This document shows, piece by piece, positions 39,323 through 48,057 of a stretch of 64,000 bases of DNA. The notes under the pieces were generated by a model. The model did no database searches, was not told the origin of the DNA, and saw only the letters and a list, made by a program, of their open reading frames with translations. The stretch is from NCBI GenBank assembly GCA_965229335.1, contig OZ245874.1, positions 4,340,001 through 4,404,000 on the forward strand, in the 5' to 3' direction. Position 1 is the first letter of the stretch; each line of letters opens with the position of its first letter. This DNA comes from JAFKFH01 sp017307375. GTDB lineage: Bacteria; Pseudomonadota; Alphaproteobacteria; Ferrovibrionales; Ferrovibrionaceae. A program made the position numbers and the translations under genes.

Positions 39323-40251
39323 GACGGCTGCTCCGGCCGGCCATGTTCGTAGGGTCCGAGGCAGGCATAGGCAAAATCGTGAAACGGCGTGGCGACGCCC
39401 GTGGCGGCACCCAGCCGGCTGACCAGGCCCGAGAGATAACCGATTTCGAGCGGCCGGCCACGATCGAGGTCGTGGAACAGCGAGGCGTACATGTCGGGCG
39501 GGAAGCTCTCCAGCAGGGCCAGCGACCGGGCGGCCTGGCCGGGATCGAGCCGGACGCCGCGGGCCGCGGCGACCGCGATGACCTCGTCGATCGAGCGGAC
39601 GGCCAGCGCGCGCAGCCGGGCGTCGCGATAGACGATCCCGGCCGGCTGGCGCGTCACGCCGGTCAGCGCCGCGTTGGTCGCCAGCGCGACGAACTTCGAC
39701 CATAGCGCCACGCCGATGTCCGGCGCGATCGTCGCCTCGAACCCGGCCTCGAGACAGATCCCGCGGAACGTATCGCAGCGGGCCGACGGGCGACCATCCA
39801 CCTCGCCGAAGACCAGCGACGACATTGCCGAGGTGTAGCGAATGACGCCGGGCGCCGCGATCGTCGCCGAGACGAAGGCCGCCCCCGGCACGATCCCGGC
39901 CGGCGGCAGCAGCGCCCCGAGACGCTCGGCGCTGTCGACGCCGTTCTGCAGGGTCAGCACCATGGTTTCCGGCCCGACCGCCGGGGCGATCGCGCGGACC
40001 GCCGCGGCGGTGTCGTAGCACTTGACGCAGAACAGCACGACCTCGACCCCAGCGAGGCCCGCGCCATCGTCGGTCGCGCCGATACCGGCGACCTCGAAAT
40101 CGCCGCGCGGGCCGGTCAGGCGCAAGCCCCCGGCGCGCATCGCCGCCAGATGGGCACCGCGCGCGATGAAGGTGACGTCGTGACCGGCGCGGGCCAGCAA
40201 GCCGCCGAAATAGCCGCCGACGCCCCCGGCCCCTACCACCACGATCCGCAT
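39319..40251 (-). CDS. 2-dehydropantoate 2-reductase family oxidoreductase (ApbA/PanE-like)
   Basis: A 310-residue NADPH-dependent reductase with the N-terminal motif VVGAGGVGGYFGGLLARAGH, the conserved FCVKCYDTAAAVRAIAP and TLQNGVDSAERLGALL. The C-terminal helical domain has WSKFVALATNAALTGVTRQ with the catalytic Lys. True PanE reduces ketopantoate in coenzyme A synthesis, but genes of this family inside catabolic operons usually act on other 2-oxo or 3-hydroxy acids. It is the first gene of the operon and divergent from an IclR regulator. Confidence 0.86.
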   Translation of the reverse strand: MRIVVVGAGGVGGYFGGLLARAGHDVTFIARGAHLAAMRAGGLRLTGPRGDFEVAGIGATDDGAGLAGVEVVLFCVKCYDTAAAVRAIAPAVGPETMVLTLQNGVDSAERLGALLPPAGIVPGAAFVSATIAAPGVIRYTSAMSSLVFGEVDGRPSARCDTFRGICLEAGFEATIAPDIGVALWSKFVALATNAALTGVTRQPAGIVYRDARLRALAVRSIDEVIAVAAARGVRLDPGQAARSLALLESFPPDMYASLFHDLDRGRPLEIGYLSGLVSRLGAATGVATPFHDFAYACLGPYEHGRPEQPS

Positions 40252-40273
40252 CGCCCCTCCCGTTGTTACATTA

Positions 40274-40303
40274 TTCGATACGTGTTACGAAATTTGATAC
40301 GTG
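40274..40303. promoter_or_regulatory. candidate IclR operator (direct repeats)
   Basis: TTCGATACGTG (40274-40284) and TTTGATACGTG (40293-40303) are repeated 19 bp apart, that is about two helical turns, in the 67-bp space between the divergent IclR and KPR-like genes. An inner dyad TTCG...CGAA also spans the first repeat. Such an arrangement suits an IclR tetramer and control of both directions. Confidence 0.55.
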
Positions 40304-40318
40304 AAGGAGAGACTGTCA

Positions 40319-41104
40319 ATGGACGAACCGGATGGCGAGGGCAGCGGCGGCGGCGTCCAGTCGGTCGAGATCGGGCTGCGCATCCTCGATGTGCTGAGCG
40401 GGCTGGCGGGCCCCCAGGGATTGTCGCCGCTGGCGCGCGCCTGCGGCCTGCAACGGGCCAAGGCGCATCGCTATCTGGTCAGCCTGGAACGCGCAGGCTT
40501 CGTCGAGCGCGAGCCGGTGACCGGCCGCTACCTGCTCGGCCGCAAGTCGCTGCAGGTCGGGCTGTCGGCGCTTGCCGCCGTCGACATCGTGCGGTTCGGA
40601 TCGGAAGCCCTGCCCGGCCTGGTCGAGGAAATCGGCGAAGCCGCGTTCCTGGCGGTCTGGGCCGAGCGCGGGCCGACCATCCTGCGCTGGGAGGAGTCGG
40701 GTCACCCGGTCACCGTCAATGTTCGTGTCGGCTCGACGATGCCGTTGCTGACCTCGGCGACCGGCCGCGTCTTTGCCGCCTTCCTGCCGCGGGCGGTCAC
40801 CGCAGGGATGATCGCCGACGAACTCGGCCGGCCCACCGCCCGGCGCGCCGGCCTCGCCGACATGGCCGCGGTCGACCGGCTGCTGGCCGGGACGCGCGCC
40901 GGCGGCCTCGGCCGGGTGGTCGGCGACATGCTCAACGGGGTCGAGGCGCTATGCGCCCCCATTTTCGGCCATGACGGACGGCTGGCCGGCAGCCTGACCG
41001 CCCTGGGTATCTCAGGGGCCTTCGACTCGTCGCCGACCGGCCCGGTCGCGGCCGGGCTCAAGGCCGCGGCCGCCGCGCTTTCCGCGCGGCTCGGTCATTC
41101 GTAG
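40319..41104 (+). CDS. IclR family transcriptional regulator
   Basis: A 261-residue regulator with an N-terminal winged HTH (QSVEIGLRILDVLSG, then GLSPLARACGLQRAKAHRYL) and a C-terminal ligand-binding domain (from about residue 85, with PLLTSATGRVFAAFLP). The start at ATG 40319 was preferred to GTG 40301 because an AAGGAGAG ribosome site lies 8 bp before it. It is divergent from the KPR-like/aldolase/P450 operon and most likely controls it in response to a pathway compound. Its 3' end overlaps the convergent lol permease by 10 bp. Confidence 0.92.
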   Translation: MDEPDGEGSGGGVQSVEIGLRILDVLSGLAGPQGLSPLARACGLQRAKAHRYLVSLERAGFVEREPVTGRYLLGRKSLQVGLSALAAVDIVRFGSEALPGLVEEIGEAAFLAVWAERGPTILRWEESGHPVTVNVRVGSTMPLLTSATGRVFAAFLPRAVTAGMIADELGRPTARRAGLADMAAVDRLLAGTRAGGLGRVVGDMLNGVEALCAPIFGHDGRLAGSLTALGISGAFDSSPTGPVAAGLKAAAAALSARLGHS

Positions 41105-42348
41105 CGCAACGCTTCGACCGGATCGAGGCGGGCGGCGCGCCAGGACGGGTAGATCGTCGCCAGGACCGACAGGGCCAGCGAGATGCAGACCACCAGCATC
41201 ACCTCGGCCGTGTCGACCTTGGCCGGCAGCATGGCCAGGAAGCGGATTTCGCCGGCCGGGAACAGGCCGGTGCGCGACAGGTCGAGCAGGAAATTGCGGA
41301 TCGTGTCGACATTGGCGGCAAAGCCCATGCCCAGCGCCCAGCCGAGAACGGTCCCGATCAGCCCGACCGAGGCGCCGGAAATCAGGAAGACACGCAGGAT
41401 CGCCCCGCGGCTGGCCCCCATGGTGCGCAGGATCGCGATATCGCGCGTCTTGTCCTTCACCAGCATGATCATCGACGAGACGATGTTGAAGGCGGCGACG
41501 ACGATGATCAGCGTCAGGATCAGGAACATCACCGTGCGCTCGACCTGCAGCGCGGTCACGATCTGCCGGTTGGCATGCTGCCAGTCGTCGACCTGGTAGC
41601 CATCGCCCAGCGCCGCCTGGAAGGCGGGTCGCAAGGCCGGGGCCCGCGCGCTGTCGGTCAGCATCACTTCGATTCCGGTGGCGGCATCGCCGGTCTGGAA
41701 CAGGCCTTGCGCCGCCTGGAACGGCAGGAAGGCATAGTTGGCGTCGTATTCGACACGGCCGACGTCGAACAGGCCGGCGATGCGGAAGCTCATCGATCGC
41801 GGCGCGGTGCCCAGCCCCACCGCCGTGCCGCGCTGCGGCACGATGAAGGTGATGGTGTCGCCGACGGTCAGGCCGAAGCGGGCGGCCATCCGGCTGCCGA
41901 TCAGCACGGCGTCGTCGCCGGTGAAGGCATCGACCGAGCCGGCGATGATCCGGCGCGCGACCAGCGAATGATCGAGGAAATCCTTGAGCTGCACGCCGCG
42001 CACCAGCACGCCCGAGGCCACGTTGCGGGCCGAGGCCATCGCCTGCCCCTCCACCACCGGGGTGACATAGGCGACGTCGGGCATGGCTTCCAGACGCCGG
42101 GTCAGGGCGGGGTAGTCGGCGATATCCTTGCCCGCGACCTGGACGACCAGATGGCCGTTGAGGCCGAGGATGCGGTTGATCAGATCGGCATGCAGGCCGT
42201 TCATCACGCTCATCACGATGATCAGCGCCGCGACCCCGACCATGATGCCGAGCAGCGAGAACCAGGCGATCACCGAGATGAACCCTTCGGCGCGCCGCGC
42301 CCGCAGGTAGCGGGCGGCCAGCATCCATTCGAACGGCGCAAACGGCAT
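41095..42348 (-). CDS. lipoprotein-releasing ABC transporter permease (LolC/E family), downstream copy
   Basis: A 417-residue inner-membrane permease that extracts lipoproteins for transfer to LolA. It has the LolC/E layout: one N-terminal membrane helix (RRAEGFISVIAWFSLLGIMV), a large periplasmic domain, and three C-terminal helices of the FtsX type (VERTMFLILTLIIVVAAFN onward), ending with YPSWRAARLDPVEALRYE. It is a clear paralogue of the permease encoded at 43027-44274; one LolD gene lies between them. Which is LolC and which LolE cannot be said from sequence alone. Confidence 0.92.
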   Translation of the reverse strand: MPFAPFEWMLAARYLRARRAEGFISVIAWFSLLGIMVGVAALIIVMSVMNGLHADLINRILGLNGHLVVQVAGKDIADYPALTRRLEAMPDVAYVTPVVEGQAMASARNVASGVLVRGVQLKDFLDHSLVARRIIAGSVDAFTGDDAVLIGSRMAARFGLTVGDTITFIVPQRGTAVGLGTAPRSMSFRIAGLFDVGRVEYDANYAFLPFQAAQGLFQTGDAATGIEVMLTDSARAPALRPAFQAALGDGYQVDDWQHANRQIVTALQVERTVMFLILTLIIVVAAFNIVSSMIMLVKDKTRDIAILRTMGASRGAILRVFLISGASVGLIGTVLGWALGMGFAANVDTIRNFLLDLSRTGLFPAGEIRFLAMLPAKVDTAEVMLVVCISLALSVLATIYPSWRAARLDPVEALRYE

Positions 42349-42353
42349 GGCGG

Positions 42354-43034
42354 TCAGCCCGCCGTCAGCTGGCCGTCGCGCATCACGACGACCCGGTCCA
42401 TGCGCGCGGCAAGCTCGGTATTGTGCGTGGCGATCAAGGCCCCTACCCGCTCGCCCCGCGCCAGTTGCACCAGTTCGGCGAAGACGATGTCGGCCGTGGT
42501 GCCGTCGAGATTGCCGGTCGGCTCGTCGGCCAGCAGCAGCTTGGGCGCGTTGGCGATGGCGCGCGCGATGGCGACGCGCTGCTGCTCGCCGCCCGACAGC
42601 CGCGCCGGCCGGTGGCTCAGCCGGTCCTTGAGGCCGAGCCGGCCGAGCAGTTCGGTCGCGCGCGCCGCCGCCTCGCGCCGCGAGCGGCCGTTGATCAGCT
42701 GCGGCAGGGCGACATTCTCCAGCGCCGAGAATTCCGGCAGCAGATGATGGAACTGGTAGACGAAGCCGAGTTCGGAACGGCGGATCGCCGTACGCTCGCC
42801 GTCGCCGAGGCCGGCGCAGTCGCGGCCGCCGATGGCGATGCGGCCCGAGGTCGCAGGTTCGAGCAGACCGGCGATGTGCAGCAGCGTCGACTTGCCCGCG
42901 CCGGACTGACCGAGCAGCGCCACGACCTCGCCGCGTTCGACCGTCAGGTCGACGCCCTTCAGCACGTCGAGCTGGCGTCCGGCCTGGTCGAAGACGCGCC
43001 GGATGCCCTGCAGGCTCAGGGCCGGATCATTCAT
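42354..43034 (-). CDS. lolD: lipoprotein-releasing ABC transporter ATPase LolD
   Basis: A 226-residue ABC ATPase of the LolD/MacB group. Walker A is LLGQSGAGKSTLLHIAGLL, the signature LSGGEQQRVAIARAIAN, Walker B LLLADEPTGNLD, and the H-loop IATHNTELA. It powers lipoprotein release from the inner membrane with the LolC/E permeases encoded on both sides. It overlaps the upstream permease gene by 8 bp and is 5 bp from the downstream one, so all three form one operon. Confidence 0.95.
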   Translation of the reverse strand: MNDPALSLQGIRRVFDQAGRQLDVLKGVDLTVERGEVVALLGQSGAGKSTLLHIAGLLEPATSGRIAIGGRDCAGLGDGERTAIRRSELGFVYQFHHLLPEFSALENVALPQLINGRSRREAAARATELLGRLGLKDRLSHRPARLSGGEQQRVAIARAIANAPKLLLADEPTGNLDGTTADIVFAELVQLARGERVGALIATHNTELAARMDRVVVMRDGQLTAG

Positions 43035-44274
43035 AACGCAGCGCCTCCACCGGATCGAGCCGTGCCGCCCGCCAGGACGGATAGAACGTCGCCAGCACCG
43101 TCAGGGCCAGCGACAGGCAGACCACCAGCACGACCTCGGTCATCTCGACCTTGGCCGGCAGGCGGGACAGGAAATAGACCTCGGCCGAGAACAGCTCGGT
43201 GCCGGTCAGGCGCTGCAGGAACTGCCGGATCGCCTCGATATTGGCGGCAAAGCCCAGGCCCAGCAGCCAGCCGAGCGTGGTGCCCAGCACGCCGATCGAG
43301 GTGCCGGCAATGAAGAACACCCGCAGCACCGCGCCCGACGTCGCCCCCATCGTGCGCAGGATGGCGATGTCGCGGGTCTTGTCCTTCACCAGCATGATCA
43401 TCGACGAGATGATGTTGAAGGCCGCGACCAGGATGATCAGCGTCAGGATCAGGAACATGACGTTGCGCTCGACCTGCAGCGCATTGAAGAACTGCTGGTT
43501 GGCCTGCTGCCAGTCGTAGACCCGGAAACCCTCGCCCAGGCTGACCTGGATGGAGCGGGCCGCGCGCGGTGCCGCGTCGCCATCCCGCAGCATCACCTCG
43601 ATCGAGGAGGCGGCCTTGCCGGTGCGGAAGAACAGCTGCGCGCCGGCGATCGGCATGAAGGCGAAGCTCGAGTCGTATTCGAACATGCCGACGTCGAACA
43701 GCCCGACGATGCGGTAGGTCTTGGACCGCGGGACCGAGCCGAAGGCCGTCGCGGTCGATTGCGGCGAGACGAAGGTGATGCCGTCGCCGAGCTTCAGACC
43801 GAATTTCTGCGCCATGCGCTGGCCGATCATCACCGTGTCGTCGCCGGTCAGCTGGTCGACCGAGCCGGAGACAAGCTTTTTGGCGACCAGCGAATGAGCG
43901 GCGAAATCGTCGGGCTTGATGCCGCGGACCAGCGCGCCGGCGGCCTTGCCACCGGCCGTGGCCATCACCTGCCCCTCCACCACCGGCGTGACATAGGCGA
44001 CGCCGGGCATCGCGGCGAGGATATTGGCGACCCGGGGATAGTCGTCGATGTTGCGGCCGACCGCCTGCACCATCAGATGGCCGTTCAGGCCGAGGATGCG
44101 GCTGAGCAATTCGGCGCGAAAGCCGTTCATCACGCTCATCACGATGATCAGCGTCGCCACGCCCAGCGTGATGCCGAGCAGCGAGAACCAGGCGATGACC
44201 GAAATGAAGCCCTCGGACCGGCGCGCCCGCAGGTAACGGGCGGCCAGGATCCATTCGAAGGGGGCAAAAGGCAT
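43027..44274 (-). CDS. lipoprotein-releasing ABC transporter permease (LolC/E family), upstream copy
   Basis: A 415-residue permease with the same layout as its paralogue at 41095-42348: an N-terminal helix (RRSEGFISVIAWFSLLGITL), a periplasmic domain (about residues 50-270) and three C-terminal helices starting near RNVMFLILTLIILVAAFN. Both proteins start MPFAPFEW and end DPVEALRYE, which shows a tandem duplication with divergence mainly in the periplasmic part. The ATG at 44274 begins this shared motif. It follows the DJ-1-like gene by 11 bp. Confidence 0.92.
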   Translation of the reverse strand: MPFAPFEWILAARYLRARRSEGFISVIAWFSLLGITLGVATLIIVMSVMNGFRAELLSRILGLNGHLMVQAVGRNIDDYPRVANILAAMPGVAYVTPVVEGQVMATAGGKAAGALVRGIKPDDFAAHSLVAKKLVSGSVDQLTGDDTVMIGQRMAQKFGLKLGDGITFVSPQSTATAFGSVPRSKTYRIVGLFDVGMFEYDSSFAFMPIAGAQLFFRTGKAASSIEVMLRDGDAAPRAARSIQVSLGEGFRVYDWQQANQQFFNALQVERNVMFLILTLIILVAAFNIISSMIMLVKDKTRDIAILRTMGATSGAVLRVFFIAGTSIGVLGTTLGWLLGLGFAANIEAIRQFLQRLTGTELFSAEVYFLSRLPAKVEMTEVVLVVCLSLALTVLATFYPSWRAARLDPVEALRYE

Positions 44275-44285
44275 CGGGAGAACCG

Positions 44286-44963
44286 TTAAGCGGACGTGCG
44301 AGCCTTCAACGCGGCAACGACCGGATCGTTCAACTGCTTCAGCACCGGCCGCAGCTTGGCCAGGACCGATTCCGGTGCCTTCGACGGCGCGCCGGCATCG
44401 AACGGCGGCTGCGGGTCGTATTCGATGCCGAGCTGGGCGGCCATGGCCGCCTCGTCGCCCTGCAGCCGCGCCAGCAGGCCCAGCGCCATGTCGATGCCCG
44501 ACGAGACGCCGGCGGCCGTCACCAGCCGGTCGGCGTCGTGGAAGACCACGCGTTGCTCGACATAGGTGGCGCCGAGCGCCTCCAGGATGGCGGCGGCGCC
44601 CCAATGGGTCGTCGCCTGCTTGCCCGTCAGCAGCCCGGCCTTGCCCAGCAGCAGCGAGCCGGTGCAGATCGACGCGGTCCAGGTCGTGGTCGGGTGGATC
44701 CGGCGGATCCAGTCGATCACCTCGGCATCGTCGATCAGGCCGCGCGTGCCGGGGCCGCCCGGCACCAGCAGGATGTCGGCCCGGTCGACGTCACCCAACG
44801 CCTTCTCGGCGACGAGGCCGAGGGCAGCCTGGCGGTCGCGCACCGGCCCCGCGGCCTTGGCGACGGTGATCGCCTCGACGCCGGGCAGATGGGTCAGGAC
44901 CTGCAGCGGCCCGACGATGTCGAGTGCGGTGATGCCGTCGAACAGCAGCGAGACCAGGCGCAT
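44286..44963 (-). CDS. DJ-1/PfpI family protein (isonitrile hydratase-like)
   Basis: A 225-residue protein with the nucleophile-elbow Cys in TASICTGSLLLGKAGLL and the acid residue in the early FDGITALDIVGPLQVL, the pattern of DJ-1/PfpI proteins without an attached HTH. The closest functional name is isonitrile hydratase (InhA), but most members have no proven substrate. It lies between proS (5 bp upstream) and the lol operon in the same direction, an insertion into an otherwise conserved gene order. Confidence 0.86.
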   Translation of the reverse strand: MRLVSLLFDGITALDIVGPLQVLTHLPGVEAITVAKAAGPVRDRQAALGLVAEKALGDVDRADILLVPGGPGTRGLIDDAEVIDWIRRIHPTTTWTASICTGSLLLGKAGLLTGKQATTHWGAAAILEALGATYVEQRVVFHDADRLVTAAGVSSGIDMALGLLARLQGDEAAMAAQLGIEYDPQPPFDAGAPSKAPESVLAKLRPVLKQLNDPVVAALKARTSA

Positions 44964-44968
44964 GGCGG

Positions 44969-46285
44969 TCAGCCCACCAGCTTGGCGAGGGCTGCTTCCG
45001 GCGACAGCTCATGCCGCTCGCCGGTCGCACGCCGCTTCAGCTCGACCACGCCCGACTTCAGGCCGCGGGGGCCGACCGTCAATTGCCAGGGCAGGCCGAT
45101 CAGGTCCATGGTGGCGAACTTGGCGCCTGCGCGCTCCTCGGTATCGTCATAGAGGACATCGAGGCCGGCGGCCTTCAGCTTGGCATAGAGATCGTCGCAG
45201 GCGGCACGGCAGGCCGCGTCGTCGGCCTTCAGGTTGATCAGCGCGACGTTGAACGGGGCCACCGCGTCCGGCCAGATGATGCCGGCATCGTCGTGGCTCG
45301 CCTCGATGATCGCGCCGACCAGGCGCGAGACGCCGATGCCGTAGGAGCCCATGTGCAGCGTCACCGGCTGGCCATCGGGGCCGGCGACGGCGGCGTTCAT
45401 CGGCTTCGAGTACTTGGTGCCGAAATAGAAGATATGGCCGACCTCGATGCCGCGGGCCGCGACCTGGCGTTCCGCCGGCAGGGCGTTGAAGCGGGCTGCG
45501 TCGTGCTTCTCCTCGGTCGCGGCGTAGGGCGCGGTCCAGGAATTGACCATCGGCTGCAGGTCGCTGTCCATGTCGATGGCCTCGGCCAGCGGATCGCGAT
45601 CGACCAGGGCCTTGTCGCAGAAAACGGCCGACTCGCCGGTCTCGGCCAGCACGATGAATTCGTGGCTGAGATCGCCGCCGATCGGGCCGGTATCGGCCTG
45701 CATCGGGATCGCCTTCAGGCCCAGCCGCGCATAGGTGCGCAGATAGGCGATGAACATCTTGTTGTAGGCACGGCGGGCGCCGGCTTCGTCCAGGTCGAAC
45801 GAATAGGCATCCTTCATCAGGAACTCGCGCCCGCGCATCACGCCGAAGCGCGGGCGCACCTCGTCGCGGAATTTCCACTGGATATGGTAGAGCAGCTTCG
45901 GCAGTTCACGGTAGCTCTTGGCCGATTCCCGGAAGATCTCGGTGATCTGTTCCTCGTTGGTCGGGCCGTAGAGCATCTCGCGCTCATGCCGGTCGGTGAT
46001 GCGCAGCATCTCCTTGCCGTAATCGTCGTACCGGCCCGACTGGCGCCACAGCTCGGCCGACTGGATCGTCGGCATCAGCACTTCCTGGCAGCCGGCGGCG
46101 TCCTGTTCCTCGCGGACGATCTGCTCGATCTTCTTCAGGACCTTGAAGCCCAGCGGCAGCCACGAATAGATCCCCGCCGACGCCTGGCGGATCATGCCGG
46201 CGCGCAGCATCAGCCGGTGGCTGACGATCTGGGCCTCGCTCGGGTTCTCCTTGAGCACGGGCAGGAAGAAAGCGGACATTCGCAT
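44969..46285 (-). CDS. proS: prolyl-tRNA synthetase (short form)
   Basis: A 438-residue class II synthetase that charges tRNA-Pro. Motif 2 is in FRDEVRPRFGVMRGREFLMK, motif 3 in SYGIGVSRLVGAIIEASHDD, and the anticodon-binding domain in the last 100 residues (FNVALINLKADDAACRA ... DLIGLPWQLTVGPRGL). It lacks the long editing insertion of E. coli ProS, as usual in alphaproteobacteria. The start MRMSAFFLPVLKENP at 46285 is favoured over an ATG seven codons upstream by homology. Confidence 0.96.
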   Translation of the reverse strand: MRMSAFFLPVLKENPSEAQIVSHRLMLRAGMIRQASAGIYSWLPLGFKVLKKIEQIVREEQDAAGCQEVLMPTIQSAELWRQSGRYDDYGKEMLRITDRHEREMLYGPTNEEQITEIFRESAKSYRELPKLLYHIQWKFRDEVRPRFGVMRGREFLMKDAYSFDLDEAGARRAYNKMFIAYLRTYARLGLKAIPMQADTGPIGGDLSHEFIVLAETGESAVFCDKALVDRDPLAEAIDMDSDLQPMVNSWTAPYAATEEKHDAARFNALPAERQVAARGIEVGHIFYFGTKYSKPMNAAVAGPDGQPVTLHMGSYGIGVSRLVGAIIEASHDDAGIIWPDAVAPFNVALINLKADDAACRAACDDLYAKLKAAGLDVLYDDTEERAGAKFATMDLIGLPWQLTVGPRGLKSGVVELKRRATGERHELSPEAALAKLVG

Positions 46286-46355
46286 GGGGACGGGCTCTCC
46301 GGTCACAGAATCGGGCTAGTTCTAGCCGCTATTTCCGGTCCGGTCACGCCCCGCG

Positions 46356-46796
46356 TCAGCGGCGGCGCAAGGTGGCGCAGGCCGCCGCGAGGGCCTGGCC
46401 GTCGTCGGGTTCGAGCGGCCGGCCGTTCAGGAACAGCTTGCCCGAGGCGAGGTCGAGGGTGACCGCGCCGGCATAGATCTCGGACCCGGCGACGGCCGGC
46501 ACCTGGGGCGCATAGCGGCGCAACGGCACGGTCAGCGGAATCACGATCTGGTCGGGCAGCACGCCTTCATAGCCGTTGGGCAGGTCGGCCGGCGCCACCG
46601 GGCGGCCATGGACGTCGACGCCGGGCTTGTAGGCGACGTCGGGGGCCGGGCGGTACACCGTGCCGATGCGCTCGCAGTCGCCGCGGTTCAGCATGAACAC
46701 CGGCCCCGACGGGCGCGGCTGCGGCCGCGGCGGTTCGGCACCGGCCGCGTGACCGGCCAGCGCCAACATCACCACCACGGCCGGCGCCGATTTCAC
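46356..46796 (-). CDS. exported protein of unknown function
   Basis: A 146-residue protein starting with GTG 46794-46796, which overlaps the M24 gene stop (GTGA). A signal peptide (VKSAPAVVVMLALAGHAAGA, cut near AGA-EPP) precedes a mature chain with two Cys (RGDCERIGTVY and ALAAACATLRRR) that could form a disulfide, and ADLPNGYEGVLPDQIVIPLT. I do not recognise the family. It is followed 71 bp later by proS. It is probably periplasmic. Confidence 0.72.
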   Translation of the reverse strand: MKSAPAVVVMLALAGHAAGAEPPRPQPRPSGPVFMLNRGDCERIGTVYRPAPDVAYKPGVDVHGRPVAPADLPNGYEGVLPDQIVIPLTVPLRRYAPQVPAVAGSEIYAGAVTLDLASGKLFLNGRPLEPDDGQALAAACATLRRR

Positions 46797-47944
46797 CGCG
46801 TCACCAGGTCCAGACTGCGGGCGGACAGGAGTTCGGCGCCGTTCTCGCCCACACGCACCGTCTGGCCCGGACACATGGCGATGCCGTTGTCCGAATCCAT
46901 CAGGATCATGTGCAGGAAGAACACCATGTCCGGCTCGGCGATGACCGGGTTGCCGGCATAGAACATCGGCCAGTCCATCCAGTTCGGGGCGTAGGTGGTG
47001 CCGAGCGAATAGCCGCAGGCGTTGAGGCGATGGGCCTGCATGCCGGCCCGGTCGCATACGCCGGCATAGGCGTCGAACACCCGCCCGATCGGCTCGCCCG
47101 GGCGCAGCGCGGCGAGGCAGGCCGCCATCGCCTCAAGCGCCACGCCGTGCATGCGGCGCTGCTGGTCGCTGGCACCGCCGACCGGGATCGTGCGCATCAG
47201 ACAGGCATGGTAGTGGCGATAGACGCCGGCGAATTCCAGGGTGATCTGGTCTTGGGGGTCGAGGTGCCGGCGGCCCGAGAAGTAGCGGCACAGCAAGGCG
47301 TCGCGGCCCGACCCGATGATGAATTCGTTGGCCGGGTCGTCGCCGCCGCCACTGTAGATGGCGCCGTGCATCGCCGCCAGGATATCGCCTTCGAAGGCGC
47401 CGGGCGCGATGGTCCGGTGCGCCGCATCGAGGGCCAGGTCGGCGAGGTCGGCGGCGCGGCGGACATAGGCCATCTCGGCCGGGCTCTTGACCAGCCGCTG
47501 GCGGTCAATCAGGCCGGTGACGTCCTCCAGCGCGCAGAAGCCATCGAGCGTCGCTTCCAGGCGCTTGCCCAGCGCATGGTTGAGGCCATAGGCGCCGAAC
47601 TCGGCACCGATCCGCCGCCCCGCCAGCCCGAATTCGGCCAGCATCGCCTTCAGCTCGGCGGCCGGATTTGCGCCGTCGCGATCGACCCAGATGCGTATGT
47701 CGGTGATGTCGGAGGTATGCCGCGCCTGGCGCAGATCGGCCGAGCGCGTGAGCAACGCCCGGCGACCGTCGGCGGTCAGCACCAGGCACTGGAAGTAGAC
47801 GTAGCCGAACGTGTCGTAACCGGTCAGGTAGTACATGCTCTCCTGCTTGAAGAGCAGCAGGGCGTCGAAGCCCTTGTCCTGCATCGCGGCAATGGCACGG
47901 GTGCGGCGACCGGCCAGTTCGTCTGCGGTGAAATGGATTGCCAT
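46793..47944 (-). CDS. M24 (pita-bread fold) family protein, creatinase/ectoine-hydrolase type
   Basis: A 383-residue protein with the creatinase N-domain (about 1-140) and a C-terminal pita-bread domain. The usual metal ligands of methionine aminopeptidase or Xaa-Pro peptidase are not conserved: the first Asp pair position reads LEFAGVYRHYHACLMRT instead of the D-x-G...D-x-TRT pattern. This is typical of metal-independent creatinase or DoeA (ectoine hydrolase). It likely hydrolyses a small amidine or amide rather than peptides. The substrate is not known. The stop overlaps the next start (GTGA). Confidence 0.82.
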   Translation of the reverse strand: MAIHFTADELAGRRTRAIAAMQDKGFDALLLFKQESMYYLTGYDTFGYVYFQCLVLTADGRRALLTRSADLRQARHTSDITDIRIWVDRDGANPAAELKAMLAEFGLAGRRIGAEFGAYGLNHALGKRLEATLDGFCALEDVTGLIDRQRLVKSPAEMAYVRRAADLADLALDAAHRTIAPGAFEGDILAAMHGAIYSGGGDDPANEFIIGSGRDALLCRYFSGRRHLDPQDQITLEFAGVYRHYHACLMRTIPVGGASDQQRRMHGVALEAMAACLAALRPGEPIGRVFDAYAGVCDRAGMQAHRLNACGYSLGTTYAPNWMDWPMFYAGNPVIAEPDMVFFLHMILMDSDNGIAMCPGQTVRVGENGAELLSARSLDLVTR

Positions 47945-48057
47945 GGGTCCTCCAACGGGCGTTGCCAGAGGCTAGCATTCCGGTAGAGGCTTCGTTAAGC
48001 CGACTCGCGCATGCTCAGGCGCCGGGCCGGCGGCGGAATTCGGGGGGAACCCAGCGC

